Source of the DNA: Acinetobacter nectaris CIP 110549
Lineage (GTDB): Bacteria; Pseudomonadota; Gammaproteobacteria; Pseudomonadales; Moraxellaceae
Assembly (NCBI RefSeq): GCF_000488215.1
Contig: NZ_KI530723.1
Location: forward strand, 222,308 to 286,307
Length of the DNA: 64,000 nucleotides
Direction of reading: 5' to 3'
The notes under the pieces are model-generated. The model was not told the DNA's origin and made no database searches. It was given only the letters and a program-made list of their open reading frames with translations. Position numbers and translations under genes: made by a program. This document shows positions 27,694 to 36,693 of this stretch, one piece after another (within the stretch, counting starts at the first letter, position 1; every line of letters starts with the position of its first letter).

Positions 27694-28524
27694 TCAAGGT
27701 GCGCTATAGTTTAATGTGGCAATAAATTTTTTCTGACTTTCCCCTGCAAAAGCTTCTGCAGGAAATGGCTCAACTTGTTTAATATTTTGCAAACTTGATA
27801 GAGCTGCTCGGTTCAACAACATACTTTTCGATTTTTCTGAAATTCCTGAGTCTAAAACTTTCCCTGAACGGTCTACCTGTAACCACACCACTACATTTCC
27901 TTCAGGACGATCTAATGATGCTTCTCTCCCTGTTGGATAACGCTTTTGTTCTTCAACTGCAGCACGTACTTGTTTTAAATACCCTGCTTCAGCGGTAGGG
28001 TTCCCAGCAGCATGTTCAGCAGGAGGGGTTGGCTTTGGTTTTTCTACTACAGGTTCAACTTTTGGCTTTTCTACAACATCTGCTTTAGGTGCTTCAACCT
28101 TTGGGGTCTCGGTCTTTTGTGCAACTTCAGGCGTTGGCTTTTCAACCTCTTTTTCAACCTTCGCTTCAGCTTTTGGCTCAACCTTTTTTACTTTTGGTTC
28201 AGGTTTTGGCTTAATCGGTTCAGGTTTTGGCTTAGGTTGTTCTACCTTCACTTTTGGTTTTGGTTTGACCTGTTCAATTGCATCTTCAACTAGCACTTCT
28301 GGTTCGGGAGCAGGTGCTTCCTCAGGCTGTACTTGAGGCTCAATAACTTTAGGTGTTGGCTCAGGCATCGGTTCTGCTAAAGAAACCTCTATGGTTTTTT
28401 CATCATATTTCGGCTGAACTTTTAGCGCATCAGGCTGAGTTAAAAAAAGTAAATATGCCCCCATAAGAACAGCAGGACACCAACTTAAAATATGTCTGTT
28501 TTGGTAAACAAAGTATGTACTCAT
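27694..28524 (-). CDS. tonB: TonB-like energy transducer
   Basis: This 276-residue protein has an uncleaved N-terminal membrane anchor (about residues 14-30) and a long periplasm-spanning Pro/Lys/Glu-rich region (about 45-170, with repeated KPKPEP and VEKPKPEV-like units). The C-terminal TonB domain is at about 175-276 (YLKQVRAAVEEQKRYPTGRE). It transmits the ExbB/ExbD proton motive force to outer-membrane receptors. It lies two bases after exbD. It is probably dedicated to the receptor encoded directly downstream. Confidence 0.93.
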   Translation of the reverse strand: MSTYFVYQNRHILSWCPAVLMGAYLLFLTQPDALKVQPKYDEKTIEVSLAEPMPEPTPKVIEPQVQPEEAPAPEPEVLVEDAIEQVKPKPKVKVEQPKPKPEPIKPKPEPKVKKVEPKAEAKVEKEVEKPTPEVAQKTETPKVEAPKADVVEKPKVEPVVEKPKPTPPAEHAAGNPTAEAGYLKQVRAAVEEQKRYPTGREASLDRPEGNVVVWLQVDRSGKVLDSGISEKSKSMLLNRAALSSLQNIKQVEPFPAEAFAGESQKKFIATLNYSAP

Positions 28525-28526
28525 AC

Positions 28527-28931
28527 TTAAGGTTTCCGTGCTGCTAAAGACACAGAGGTAAAACCATCGGCACGTAAACGATCCATGACTTGAACAAGTT
28601 GTTCTACAGCAACACCCTTGTCACTATTAATAATAATTGAAAGGTTTTGTCCTTGTTGTTTTTGACCTTTTAGATTCTGCAACAGTTGATCTATTGTTAA
28701 TTTTTGACCATCGAGCTGAATTGTATCGGGTAATAACGTCACAATTGCTTTAGTTTGTGGTTTTAAAGCTTGAGCTGTTGTCGCTGAAGGGAGCTGTGTT
28801 TTCAATCCTTGCGAAGGAATAACATTCAAACTAATTAATACAAAGAAAACCAATAAAAACATCATCACGTCAATCATAGGAATGAGTTCTATATGTGGTT
28901 TTGCTTTTTTAGATTCACTCCAACTACGCAT
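28527..28931 (-). CDS. exbD: ExbD-like biopolymer transport protein
   Basis: This 134-residue protein has one membrane helix (about 20-42) with the proton-carrying D21 in ELIPMIDVMMFLLVFFVL, then a periplasmic domain. It is the first gene of the six-gene minus-strand operon exbD-tonB-receptor-exbB-PLD-cdh, whose internal gaps are 2, 26, 15, -8 and 0 bases. A PhoB-like half-site with correct -10 spacing lies upstream. Confidence 0.93.
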   Translation of the reverse strand: MRSWSESKKAKPHIELIPMIDVMMFLLVFFVLISLNVIPSQGLKTQLPSATTAQALKPQTKAIVTLLPDTIQLDGQKLTIDQLLQNLKGQKQQGQNLSIIINSDKGVAVEQLVQVMDRLRADGFTSVSLAARKP

Positions 28932-28978
28932 GAAATAAATACCTCACCATTCGATTCACGAAATGGTATAGGCAAATT

Positions 28979-28985
28979 ATGACAT
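28979..28985 (-). promoter_or_regulatory. Possible PhoB half-site before the exbD operon
   Basis: On the minus strand ATGTCAT matches 6 of 7 bases of CTGTCAT, and TACCAT lies 10 bases downstream as a possible -10. The second unit, four bases upstream (TCATCAC), matches at only 3 of 7 positions. The spacing equals that before pstS and the phytase-linked receptor. Confidence 0.35.
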
Positions 28986-29297
28986 TTAAGTGATGAATAT
29001 ATTAACATTACATTACTATATTTATTTTATTTTTTTAATTTATAAACAATATCTTATAAATAAGTTTATTTTATTTTTTACACAATTTAACTTTTAAACT
29101 TAAAAACAAATTACTTTTTAAAATAATGAATGTAAAAGAAAATATAAATATTTAAATAATAAAGTGAACTGAATTTTAAATATAACCCTTATAAGTTTAT
29201 AAAATCATTAATTTATAAAATATCCGTATACAGGTTTACTCTTTAGATAAATGTATCTTTATTTTTTACTTTTTATTTTGATTGGTTATTTTTTAGC

Positions 29298-29325
29298 TTG
29301 ACGTTTAGTATAAATAATATAGAAT
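29298..29325 (+). promoter_or_regulatory. Promoter of tRNA-Thr
   Basis: TTGACG (29298-29303) and TAGAAT (29320-29325) are separated by 16 bases and lie 12 bases before the mature tRNA. Confidence 0.65.
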
Positions 29326-29336
29326 AGCCCCACGTT

Positions 29337-29412
<76 letters not shown>

Positions 29413-29420
29413 ACGAATTT

Positions 29421-29455
29421 TAAAAATCCTCTCATTTATTGAGAGGATTTTTTTA
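29421..29455. terminator. Bidirectional terminator tRNA-Thr / phytase
   Basis: AAAAATCCTCTCA, short loop, TGAGAGGATTTTTTT. It serves the tRNA and the minus-strand phytase gene that ends at 29459. Confidence 0.85.
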
Positions 29456-29458
29456 TGC

Positions 29459-31426
29459 CTACTCTTCTAGATTGAGTTTCTCTGAAATTTCAGACCATGG
29501 AACATATTTAAAGTTTTGATGGTCTTCAGGCATAACCTTATGCCCATCTTGAACAACTAACATTCCTTTTTCCCAAACCCCGCCCAAATTATGACTCGTG
29601 ACATCTAAACCATCCGTTTCAGATACAGCATCTATTTGCTCTACTGAGTTCATGACAATTTTAAAACTACCACGATAACGATACGGTGCATGTGCTTCCA
29701 TCACGGCATAACTGTTATTGCCTTGGCTTGATACAACCAAATAACTTTGTTTTTTCCCATGGTACAGCCCCATACCTTCAATATCATCTTGAATTTGATT
29801 TTTCCCAACAGTCGCAACCTCTTGCAAATTACTATTATTTTGCAAAAGACTTTTTTGCCAAACTGCACGGTCTTCTTCACCAAGAAAAATTTGGTCATTT
29901 TTATCATCAACCACACAACCCTCAGGTTGAGTTTTTACAGAAAACTTTTGTATTTCTTTAGCATTTACTTTGTTTTTTAAGGCACTTAAATGGTATTGAA
30001 TAAATGTTCCATCTTTATCATTGGGAATTGCATAAATATCACCTTGTTTATTTTGATATAAACATAAACCATAAATGTCTTTAAGTGATGTCTGTGCTTG
30101 GCCAATTTCTGAAACATGCCCTGTTTTCTTCTCAATCGCAAATAAATGCAGACTATTATGATCTCTATTTGTTGCAACAGCCAAGTCTACACGTTGTCCA
30201 TCCCAATTAAAGTTTGGTCGAATATCCACATTATTGAGTCGCCCAACTGCTAAATATTGCTGCTCATTGCCATCCAAACTATAAACCTGTAATCCACCTT
30301 GTTTATCTGTACCTAATATTCTTGAGGCTGTTGGTATTTCTTCGTTATACCAAATGGCAGGATCATCAGCAGCATCACCTACATTAGGTACAGGTGTAGT
30401 TTGAACTTTTGCCTGAACAAATTGAAAGTGTTCATCTTTTTTCTTATCCTGATGAGCGGTTGTGTATGGCAACGATGCTATTTTCAATTTGTGATTATCA
30501 TTTAATAATAGCTGTACTTTTTCCCCTTCTCTTTTTGCACTTAACTGCTCAGGTTTCTTTAATTCAGCTGTATTTAACTGATCGGAAATCTGCCAGTTTT
30601 TTCCATCATGAATATACTTATAAATAAAAGGTTGCTGCGTATCTACTACAAATAGCATATTATCTACTTGAGTAAATGCTCCAGGACTTCCCTCTATATG
30701 ACCATAAGGTTTCACCATATCAACAATTTTTCTTTTAAAAGGTTGTTCAGCATCTGTTAAATACTCCCAAATACCAATTCCCTCTTCATTAATAAGCAAT
30801 CGCTCCTGCTGATCTTCTACAACACAAGATTTACTACCTATTGGTATATTCAGATTTCTTACAAGCTGCATTGGCTGTTTTGCATTAGGAGTAGTATTTA
30901 CTGCCCATTGCTGTGCTGAACCTTGCCCACCAATCACAAATGAATAAAGCTGCTGACTTTGATCTTGATACAAACAAACTGCAATCTTAAATTTTGTTTT
31001 TTCTAATAAAATAGAGGGCTGCCACTGTTTTGACTTCATATCAAAAATCAAAAGCGTTGGACGCTGTTGCTTTAAATCGACACTCTGTATAAATAGCAAA
31101 TTATCTTTAATACGATAATCAATATCCCCAAAAGCACCATCAATAGACTGTAAAACATGATTTTGTCTGTTTAAAATCTGCAACCCTTGTGTCTTACTGG
31201 TTTGTATAAGATGTGCCTCTGACCAGTAAGGAATTGATAAAAGCTTGGCAGACTGTACTTTAAATACATCCTTAGTTCCATTAATAGAAATAGATTCAAA
31301 CTGAATAGTCCCATCTTTAGATATAACTGACTTTTCAGGTACAGGCATCGTCTTTTGACCACACCCCATTAAACCCAATAAAACAATACTGACAAAACAA
31401 GTTTTTTTCAAAAAAATAATATTCAT
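29459..31426 (-). CDS. Beta-propeller phytase, dual-domain lipoprotein
   Basis: This 655-residue exported phytase should release phosphate from inositol hexakisphosphate. A lipoprotein signal is present (LLGLMGC, Cys22). The C-terminal half (about 330-655) carries the catalytic beta-propeller signature DAADDPAIWYN and the Ca2+/phosphate-binding stretch ATNRDHNSLHLF, with GLDVT near the end. The N-terminal half (about 35-320) looks like a second, degenerate propeller, the layout of dual-domain phytases. It is co-transcribed with the receptor gene 50 bases upstream. Surface display as a lipoprotein next to a receptor fits phosphate scavenging. Confidence 0.88.
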   Translation of the reverse strand: MNIIFLKKTCFVSIVLLGLMGCGQKTMPVPEKSVISKDGTIQFESISINGTKDVFKVQSAKLLSIPYWSEAHLIQTSKTQGLQILNRQNHVLQSIDGAFGDIDYRIKDNLLFIQSVDLKQQRPTLLIFDMKSKQWQPSILLEKTKFKIAVCLYQDQSQQLYSFVIGGQGSAQQWAVNTTPNAKQPMQLVRNLNIPIGSKSCVVEDQQERLLINEEGIGIWEYLTDAEQPFKRKIVDMVKPYGHIEGSPGAFTQVDNMLFVVDTQQPFIYKYIHDGKNWQISDQLNTAELKKPEQLSAKREGEKVQLLLNDNHKLKIASLPYTTAHQDKKKDEHFQFVQAKVQTTPVPNVGDAADDPAIWYNEEIPTASRILGTDKQGGLQVYSLDGNEQQYLAVGRLNNVDIRPNFNWDGQRVDLAVATNRDHNSLHLFAIEKKTGHVSEIGQAQTSLKDIYGLCLYQNKQGDIYAIPNDKDGTFIQYHLSALKNKVNAKEIQKFSVKTQPEGCVVDDKNDQIFLGEEDRAVWQKSLLQNNSNLQEVATVGKNQIQDDIEGMGLYHGKKQSYLVVSSQGNNSYAVMEAHAPYRYRGSFKIVMNSVEQIDAVSETDGLDVTSHNLGGVWEKGMLVVQDGHKVMPEDHQNFKYVPWSEISEKLNLEE

Positions 31427-31476
31427 TATTTAAACCCTAATTACGCATAAAATTGAAGGCATCCATGCCCTTTAAG

Positions 31477-33951
31477 TTAGAAATTGGTATAGGTGATCCC
31501 TAACTTATAGGTTGGACCATACGTTTCATATTGCGCATTCAATGCTTTATTACCCGTATATGCATAATATTTTTCATTTGTAATATTTGCGACATCAAAC
31601 TTCAATTTAAGATTTTTAGTCATATTAAAATAACTGCTAAAGTCGACAAATAATTGACGATCATTATAAATATCTAAATTTGGTTGATTTACAGCAGCAA
31701 GTTCATACAGCGCTGGTGTTTTATAATTTGCTGAGAACTTTAATCCTAAATGCTCGCCTTCCCAACCTAACATTGCATTGCCTACAAACTTGGCTTGGCT
31801 TGGGAAAGATGTTGTACGCTGGCTTCCCATTTCTTTAATTTTCTCATCTGAATGGCTAATAGTTGTGTTTATCCCCCAAATAAGACCATTCCATGGCGCA
31901 CTTAAGCCATCCATTTTTTGAGAGTAAGCAAACTCTAAACCATACAAATTGGCATGTTCACCATTTTTATAGGTTTCTGCCTCTTCAAAATCACGCCAGA
32001 CACCTTGCCCTGCAACATCCGTTTTATAAATAAAATTATTTATTTTTTTATAGAAAATATTTGCTGAGATTGTACCTGCTGTTCCAAAATAACGTTCAAT
32101 GCTTAAATCTAGGTTGTGCGATGTAAGTGGCTTTAATTGTGGATTTCCAAATTCTGCTTCAAGCATATCGACTTTCATACCCGGTGAAGACTGAGCAAAT
32201 GTTGGTCGAACTACTGTATTGGTATATGCCGCTCGTAAAAGCGTCTGCTTATCTATTTCATAACGTAAACTAAGGTTTGGTAACCAATGGCTGTAGCGTT
32301 GTTTTGCTGTTGTTGGGCTAACGTCACCATCTTTATATGCAAAACCATTGGCAGATTTATGCGTATCCTCAAAACGTAAACCTGCAATAATTCTCCAATC
32401 ATGAATATCTATACTATTCATGAAATAAGCAGCATTAATATCTTCTCTACTCTTAAAGTCATTCACAACAGAAAGCTGACGGTCAATATTTTGATCTGAA
32501 TTTAATCCTTTTAAGCGATCTTCAACATTACCCGTATTAATGAAAGGGCCAAACTGACCTAAGCTATAATCAGCATTTCCGTAAAAATCGGCACCGCCTT
32601 TTAACTTTTTATAGCTCCATGCATTTTCATCATTTGTTTTTTCTCTTTGGCTAACTTTTGCACCAAATTTAAACTGACTTGAATAGTTGTAAATACTGTA
32701 ATCACGAGTAAAATCAAGTTTAATATTCTTTTCTTTATCTCTTGAAGATTCTTCTTTTTCCTTAATACTATTTAATGCAAAGCTCTTAGGATCATATAAA
32801 GAAGCATCTGCAGAAAATACTGGCTTCACCGTATCTTGATAACTTAGATTTTTAAACTTGCCTGTATACTCTGCTGCTGAAATACCACGAGGATCTTTCT
32901 CTTCTGCTTGACTATAAGCAATCTGCCCTTCAGCAACCCATAAACCAAGTTGTTGCTTACCACCAAAAACATACGATTGAATATTCTGCGCTTCTTCACG
33001 TGATTTTAGTGCTCGCGTTGCTTTTCCTGAACAAATCGCATTGGCTAAACATGAATTATCAAACTTTGCATTTAATGCATTTCTCGTTTCTGTATCTACA
33101 AAACGACTATATAAAGTTCTTAAGTAATATTGGCTAGACTCATTACGCCAATCAAAGTTTAAACCTGCGCCAAGACGCTCTCGTTGAATATCATAATAAC
33201 GCATCGATATTTTATCTAATGCCTGTCCATTCCAAGCACCACCGGTTTCAACATTATCTGAACCAAATTTTCGATTTTGATAACTCAGTGCTGCTGCAAA
33301 CCCAAAATTGTCTTCACCACCGAATATGTTAAAACGATTGCTAATTGCCCCTGAAAATTTAGGGCTATATTTATTTCTTAAATCATTATAAGCACCTTCT
33401 GCTGAGCCTGTATAAAACAATCCTTTATGGTCAAATGCAGAGAGGCTATTGACCTGAACAGTACCACCGAGTGAGTTGGCATCTAAGTCAGGTGTAAGCG
33501 TTTTAATTACAGCTAAAGACTGTACAAGCTCAGAAGGAAGAACATCTAAAGCAACTCCTCTACGCTTTGCTTCTGGTGCTGGCACTAACGTACCATTTAT
33601 GGTTACTGCGTTTAAATCTGCATCTAAACCACGTACTGAAACAAATCGTCCTTCGCCTTGGTCACGCTCAATAGATACACCAGGCAAACGCTGTAATGCT
33701 TCTGCTGCATTATCATCTGGAAGTTGCCCAATAGCATCGGCATGTACAACACTACTAATTGAATCTGAAGCTTTCTGCTCACGAAGTGCAGCATTCATAC
33801 TTGCTGCTTGTCCAACCCCAACTACCTCAATTGTACCAAGTGACTGTGCATCTGCGCTTTGTGCATATACATTGGACACCGCTGCCATTGCTAAAATAAG
33901 TGCACTTGGTTTTAATAAAATACGTACTGTATTATTTCTTTTTTTCACCAC
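31477..33951 (-). CDS. TonB-dependent receptor linked to phytase
   Basis: This 824-residue outer-membrane receptor has a signal peptide ending at about residue 30 (VYAQS). The plug includes LPDDNAAEALQRLPGVSIERD and RFVSVRGLDADLNAVTING, typical of the receptor group that imports organic compounds rather than siderophores. The barrel ends in GITYTNF with the terminal Phe. Phytase-adjacent receptors of this kind are known in other Proteobacteria. A PhoB-like box lies upstream. The likely ligand is phytate or a lower inositol phosphate, by context only. Confidence 0.88.
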   Translation of the reverse strand: MVKKRNNTVRILLKPSALILAMAAVSNVYAQSADAQSLGTIEVVGVGQAASMNAALREQKASDSISSVVHADAIGQLPDDNAAEALQRLPGVSIERDQGEGRFVSVRGLDADLNAVTINGTLVPAPEAKRRGVALDVLPSELVQSLAVIKTLTPDLDANSLGGTVQVNSLSAFDHKGLFYTGSAEGAYNDLRNKYSPKFSGAISNRFNIFGGEDNFGFAAALSYQNRKFGSDNVETGGAWNGQALDKISMRYYDIQRERLGAGLNFDWRNESSQYYLRTLYSRFVDTETRNALNAKFDNSCLANAICSGKATRALKSREEAQNIQSYVFGGKQQLGLWVAEGQIAYSQAEEKDPRGISAAEYTGKFKNLSYQDTVKPVFSADASLYDPKSFALNSIKEKEESSRDKEKNIKLDFTRDYSIYNYSSQFKFGAKVSQREKTNDENAWSYKKLKGGADFYGNADYSLGQFGPFINTGNVEDRLKGLNSDQNIDRQLSVVNDFKSREDINAAYFMNSIDIHDWRIIAGLRFEDTHKSANGFAYKDGDVSPTTAKQRYSHWLPNLSLRYEIDKQTLLRAAYTNTVVRPTFAQSSPGMKVDMLEAEFGNPQLKPLTSHNLDLSIERYFGTAGTISANIFYKKINNFIYKTDVAGQGVWRDFEEAETYKNGEHANLYGLEFAYSQKMDGLSAPWNGLIWGINTTISHSDEKIKEMGSQRTTSFPSQAKFVGNAMLGWEGEHLGLKFSANYKTPALYELAAVNQPNLDIYNDRQLFVDFSSYFNMTKNLKLKFDVANITNEKYYAYTGNKALNAQYETYGPTYKLGITYTNF

Positions 33952-34002
33952 AATGTTCCCAAAAAATCAAAGATTTATTGGCAAGAACAATAGTAATTAA
34001 CT

Positions 34003-34020
34003 ATGAATAATATATGACAT
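34003..34020 (-). promoter_or_regulatory. Candidate Pho box before the phytase operon
   Basis: On the minus strand ATGTCAT, four bases and TATTCAT match CTGTCAT-N4-CTGTCAT at 10 of 14 positions. TATTGT lies 10 bases further downstream (33987-33992) as a -10 element, and the receptor ATG is about 30 bases beyond the predicted start site. Confidence 0.5.
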
Positions 34021-34261
34021 CATATTATTTATATATTTAATTTAACCTATTAAAACACAGAATTGAGCTCATTTGACCCCCAAAAAATAAATCAAAATCT
34101 AGGGTATTCATACCTTTTATCACTCTAATTAATGTTTTTTTAAATATTCATTATTATTTAAAAATATATAATGAACTTATTTGACTCAGTAGTCATGCCA
34201 TCGAATTGTCACAAAAAAATGCTTATCTAGTGAAATTTTGAATACTCACTCATATATTTAT

Positions 34262-35185
34262 ATGGATACCTATTTTAGAAAGCCTTTATCTTATCTTTAC
34301 TTCATTCTATTTATTTTTTGCACTATAGGATTTGGACTTTTTATCTATTTTGGCACCGCAAAACCACTCACCGAGTGGAACTGGATCGATATTTTAGGTG
34401 AAGGTCTTTCAACTATTTTTGTTGGTATTTGGCTAAGCTATTTAGTAAAAAGTCGACCATCAGGTCATATTACCTACTACATGTTCATCGGATTATCTTT
34501 TCTATTCTTTCATCTATGGATTGATACATTAGATGAATTTATTCGACTACCTAAATCTTCAGTTTTACATTCAGTATTAGAATCTGTTCCATTTCCAATT
34601 GGTATAATTATTTTAACCTATGGTATTTTTCATTGGCACAAAGAGCAAACTCTTATTTCTAAGCATATGATGAAACGTGAATGGAACTTTAGAGACTATC
34701 GTCTTTTCGATCTACTTACACCGCTTGCAAATGCACATTATTTTAAAATTCAACTTGAAGAACACATTCAATATAAAAACTTAGATCAAACACATGCTGT
34801 TCTAATTAATCTTACTGCCTTCAACGAGGTAAATAAAAACTATGGATTCAAAGAAGGTTCATCTGTTCTAAAATACATCTCTCAGGTCATTCTGTTAAAT
34901 ATTCGTCCTTGCGATTTAGTATGTAGGCTTGCTGGAGACCGTTTTGTTATCTTACTTCCTAAAACATCTAGACAACAGGCAAATCATATTGCGCAAAAAG
35001 TAATTCAAGCAATTCAATACTCACAATACTACGGCACAAAAAATACTACGCCTATTCCAATTAATGCAGAATATGTCCTGACTGACTTAAATCATGATAG
35101 TCCACAAAAACTATTAATTTCCCTCCAACAGCAATTAGAACTGGCCAAAAGGAGTTCAGCTCATTCCGTAGAGGTGACACCATGA
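34262..35185 (+). CDS. Membrane GGDEF-domain protein with degenerate active site
   Basis: This protein is about 307 residues from ATG 34262. It has four or more membrane helices in the first 125 residues, then a GGDEF-fold domain (about 150-300). The signature position reads AGDRF instead of GGDEF, so diguanylate cyclase activity is doubtful. It may act as a c-di-GMP or GTP sensor. Neither ATG 34262 nor the earlier TTG 34238 has a good ribosome binding site. Its stop overlaps the start of the AraC-type gene by four bases (ATGA), so the two are coupled. Confidence 0.75.
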   Translation: MDTYFRKPLSYLYFILFIFCTIGFGLFIYFGTAKPLTEWNWIDILGEGLSTIFVGIWLSYLVKSRPSGHITYYMFIGLSFLFFHLWIDTLDEFIRLPKSSVLHSVLESVPFPIGIIILTYGIFHWHKEQTLISKHMMKREWNFRDYRLFDLLTPLANAHYFKIQLEEHIQYKNLDQTHAVLINLTAFNEVNKNYGFKEGSSVLKYISQVILLNIRPCDLVCRLAGDRFVILLPKTSRQQANHIAQKVIQAIQYSQYYGTKNTTPIPINAEYVLTDLNHDSPQKLLISLQQQLELAKRSSAHSVEVTP

Positions 35186-36165
35186 GTTATGAAATTGATC
35201 ATGAAGTCATCCCTGCACACCACCAACTTTCACTACTTATTGATCTTGCTGAGCAACATGGTATAGACCATCACCAACTTTTAAATGGCAGTCGTGTTTT
35301 TTTAGAAGATATTCTATTAGGCAATAAGCTAATTTCACAACTTCAACTCTATAAAATTGCTCATAATGCTTCATTAACAGGACAGCACTTACAATTTTTA
35401 TTTGGCAAGGAGTGTTTCACCACTCCACTCAATCATGCAATTTCTTCACTTTTATATGCTAAAAATTTTGAAGAAGTACTCTCTCGCTTAACTGAACTCC
35501 ATATTCTCATTTGTCCGTGGCTAACGCCTAAAGTTATGCGAACCAATGACCAGATCACTATTTACTGGTTAAACAGTAAGCCTATAGAGCAACTTTATTT
35601 TGTTGAAATGACAATGAGTGCAATTACTGCTCTATCTAAACACTTATTTCAAGAAAAACTTCCATGGAAATATGAATTTAGTACCACTGAGCCTCAATAT
35701 ATAGAACAATATTTAGGATATTTTGGTAGTCAACTCTCATTTAACTGCCCAATTCATTGTATGAAATTATCCTCTGAATATTTACAACAACCTCTCAAAC
35801 AATATTCAGCAACTATGTCTTCAGTCCACTACGCACAGGCACAACACTATATTCAAAACCATAATTTACAAAAAAGCTTCTTAGAACACATCAATCTGTA
35901 CCTTACTGAACATATTCAAGAAAATATCTCTCTTGAGAGTATGGCTCATGCTTTTTCAGTCAGTCCTGCAACACTAAAACGACGTCTTAAAAAACATTTA
36001 ACACATTTCCAAGCGCAACGAGATCAAAGCCGACTACATACCGCATTAAAACTTCGTTATGTAGATCATTTTAATACAGAACAAATCGCAAATTACCTTG
36101 CGATTCATGACCGCAATAATTTTCGACGAGCATTTAAGCGTTGGACATATTATTCTTTAATTTAA
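35182..36165 (+). CDS. AraC-family transcriptional regulator (OruR-like)
   Basis: This 327-residue regulator has an N-terminal ligand-binding region of the Arabinose_bd type (about 20-205) and a C-terminal AraC double helix-turn-helix (about 230-327, NISLESMAHAFSVSPATLKRRL and RNNFRRAFKRWT). The protein ends WTYYSLI, whereas relatives usually continue as WTGxTPSxYR, so the extreme C-terminus is shortened. It is coupled to the GGDEF-like gene, which suggests a shared signal. The target is unknown. Confidence 0.85.
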   Translation: MSYEIDHEVIPAHHQLSLLIDLAEQHGIDHHQLLNGSRVFLEDILLGNKLISQLQLYKIAHNASLTGQHLQFLFGKECFTTPLNHAISSLLYAKNFEEVLSRLTELHILICPWLTPKVMRTNDQITIYWLNSKPIEQLYFVEMTMSAITALSKHLFQEKLPWKYEFSTTEPQYIEQYLGYFGSQLSFNCPIHCMKLSSEYLQQPLKQYSATMSSVHYAQAQHYIQNHNLQKSFLEHINLYLTEHIQENISLESMAHAFSVSPATLKRRLKKHLTHFQAQRDQSRLHTALKLRYVDHFNTEQIANYLAIHDRNNFRRAFKRWTYYSLI

Positions 36166-36477
36166 ACCATAACATTTTGATGTTGCGACATTCTGATCTG
36201 TTTCTGGGTTAGCAGGATAAATAAAACAGAGTAAGAATTTCTTTCCTTGCTGTAATGTAAATATTGGTCCACGCTCACCCATCTGTGTATTGATAATCTT
36301 AGCGCCATGATTTAAAAAATCAGTCATCGATTTTTGTTGACCACTTAAAGTAGTCGGATACTCAAGTGCATTTCCAACAACTTTTGCACCTGTTTCAGGT
36401 GGCCAAGAGGTTGCTGCGAAACCAGTCTGTAACCCTAAACACATCACAGCAAAGCATAAAACTCGTTTATTCAACAT
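36157..36477 (-). CDS. Small secreted protein, function unknown
   Basis: This 106-residue protein has a clear signal peptide (cleaved after about residue 21, TGFA). Two Cys residues in the mature part (LLCFIY and SKCYGLN) could form a disulfide. Its 3' end overlaps the convergent AraC-type gene by nine bases. I recognise no family. Confidence 0.65.
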   Translation of the reverse strand: MLNKRVLCFAVMCLGLQTGFAATSWPPETGAKVVGNALEYPTTLSGQQKSMTDFLNHGAKIINTQMGERGPIFTLQQGKKFLLCFIYPANPETDQNVATSKCYGLN

Positions 36478-36693
36478 TTTTTAATACACCTATTTTTTCA
36501 AAATATTTAAAGCTCTTTATATAGAATTAGCCCCATTCTTACGAGAAACTCTACAATAAAACAGCAAAATACACCGATAATTTAACGTTTAAGATTTACT
36601 GCTCCCACTTAAAAATATATTCCAAAAAATAACCAATATGCTATAAGTTTAATAAAAGATAAAATTAAAATCATATAGAAAAAGGAATCCTCT

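Larger units (their letters stand above)
28932..29336. other. AT-rich gap between exbD and tRNA-Thr
   Basis: This 405-base region is very AT-rich with no credible frame. It holds the PhoB-like half-site near exbD and, at its right end, the tRNA-Thr promoter. Nothing else was recognised. Confidence 0.6.

Noticed and set aside
28012..28293. 93-residue Phe/Trp/Leu-rich plus-strand frame
   Set aside because: It is the complement of the repetitive Pro/Lys/Glu-rich region of tonB, so the odd composition is explained by codon complement.
33476..34000. 174-residue plus-strand open frame
   Set aside because: It is antisense to the signal/plug part of the receptor gene at 31477-33951, has a low-complexity Ser/Thr/Ala composition and no ribosome binding site. 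It is a shadow of the coding strand.
34188..34215. TAGTCAT and TTGTCAC near the GGDEF gene as a plus-strand Pho box
   Set aside because: The two elements are 16 bases apart start to start instead of 11, so they cannot form a normal tandem site.
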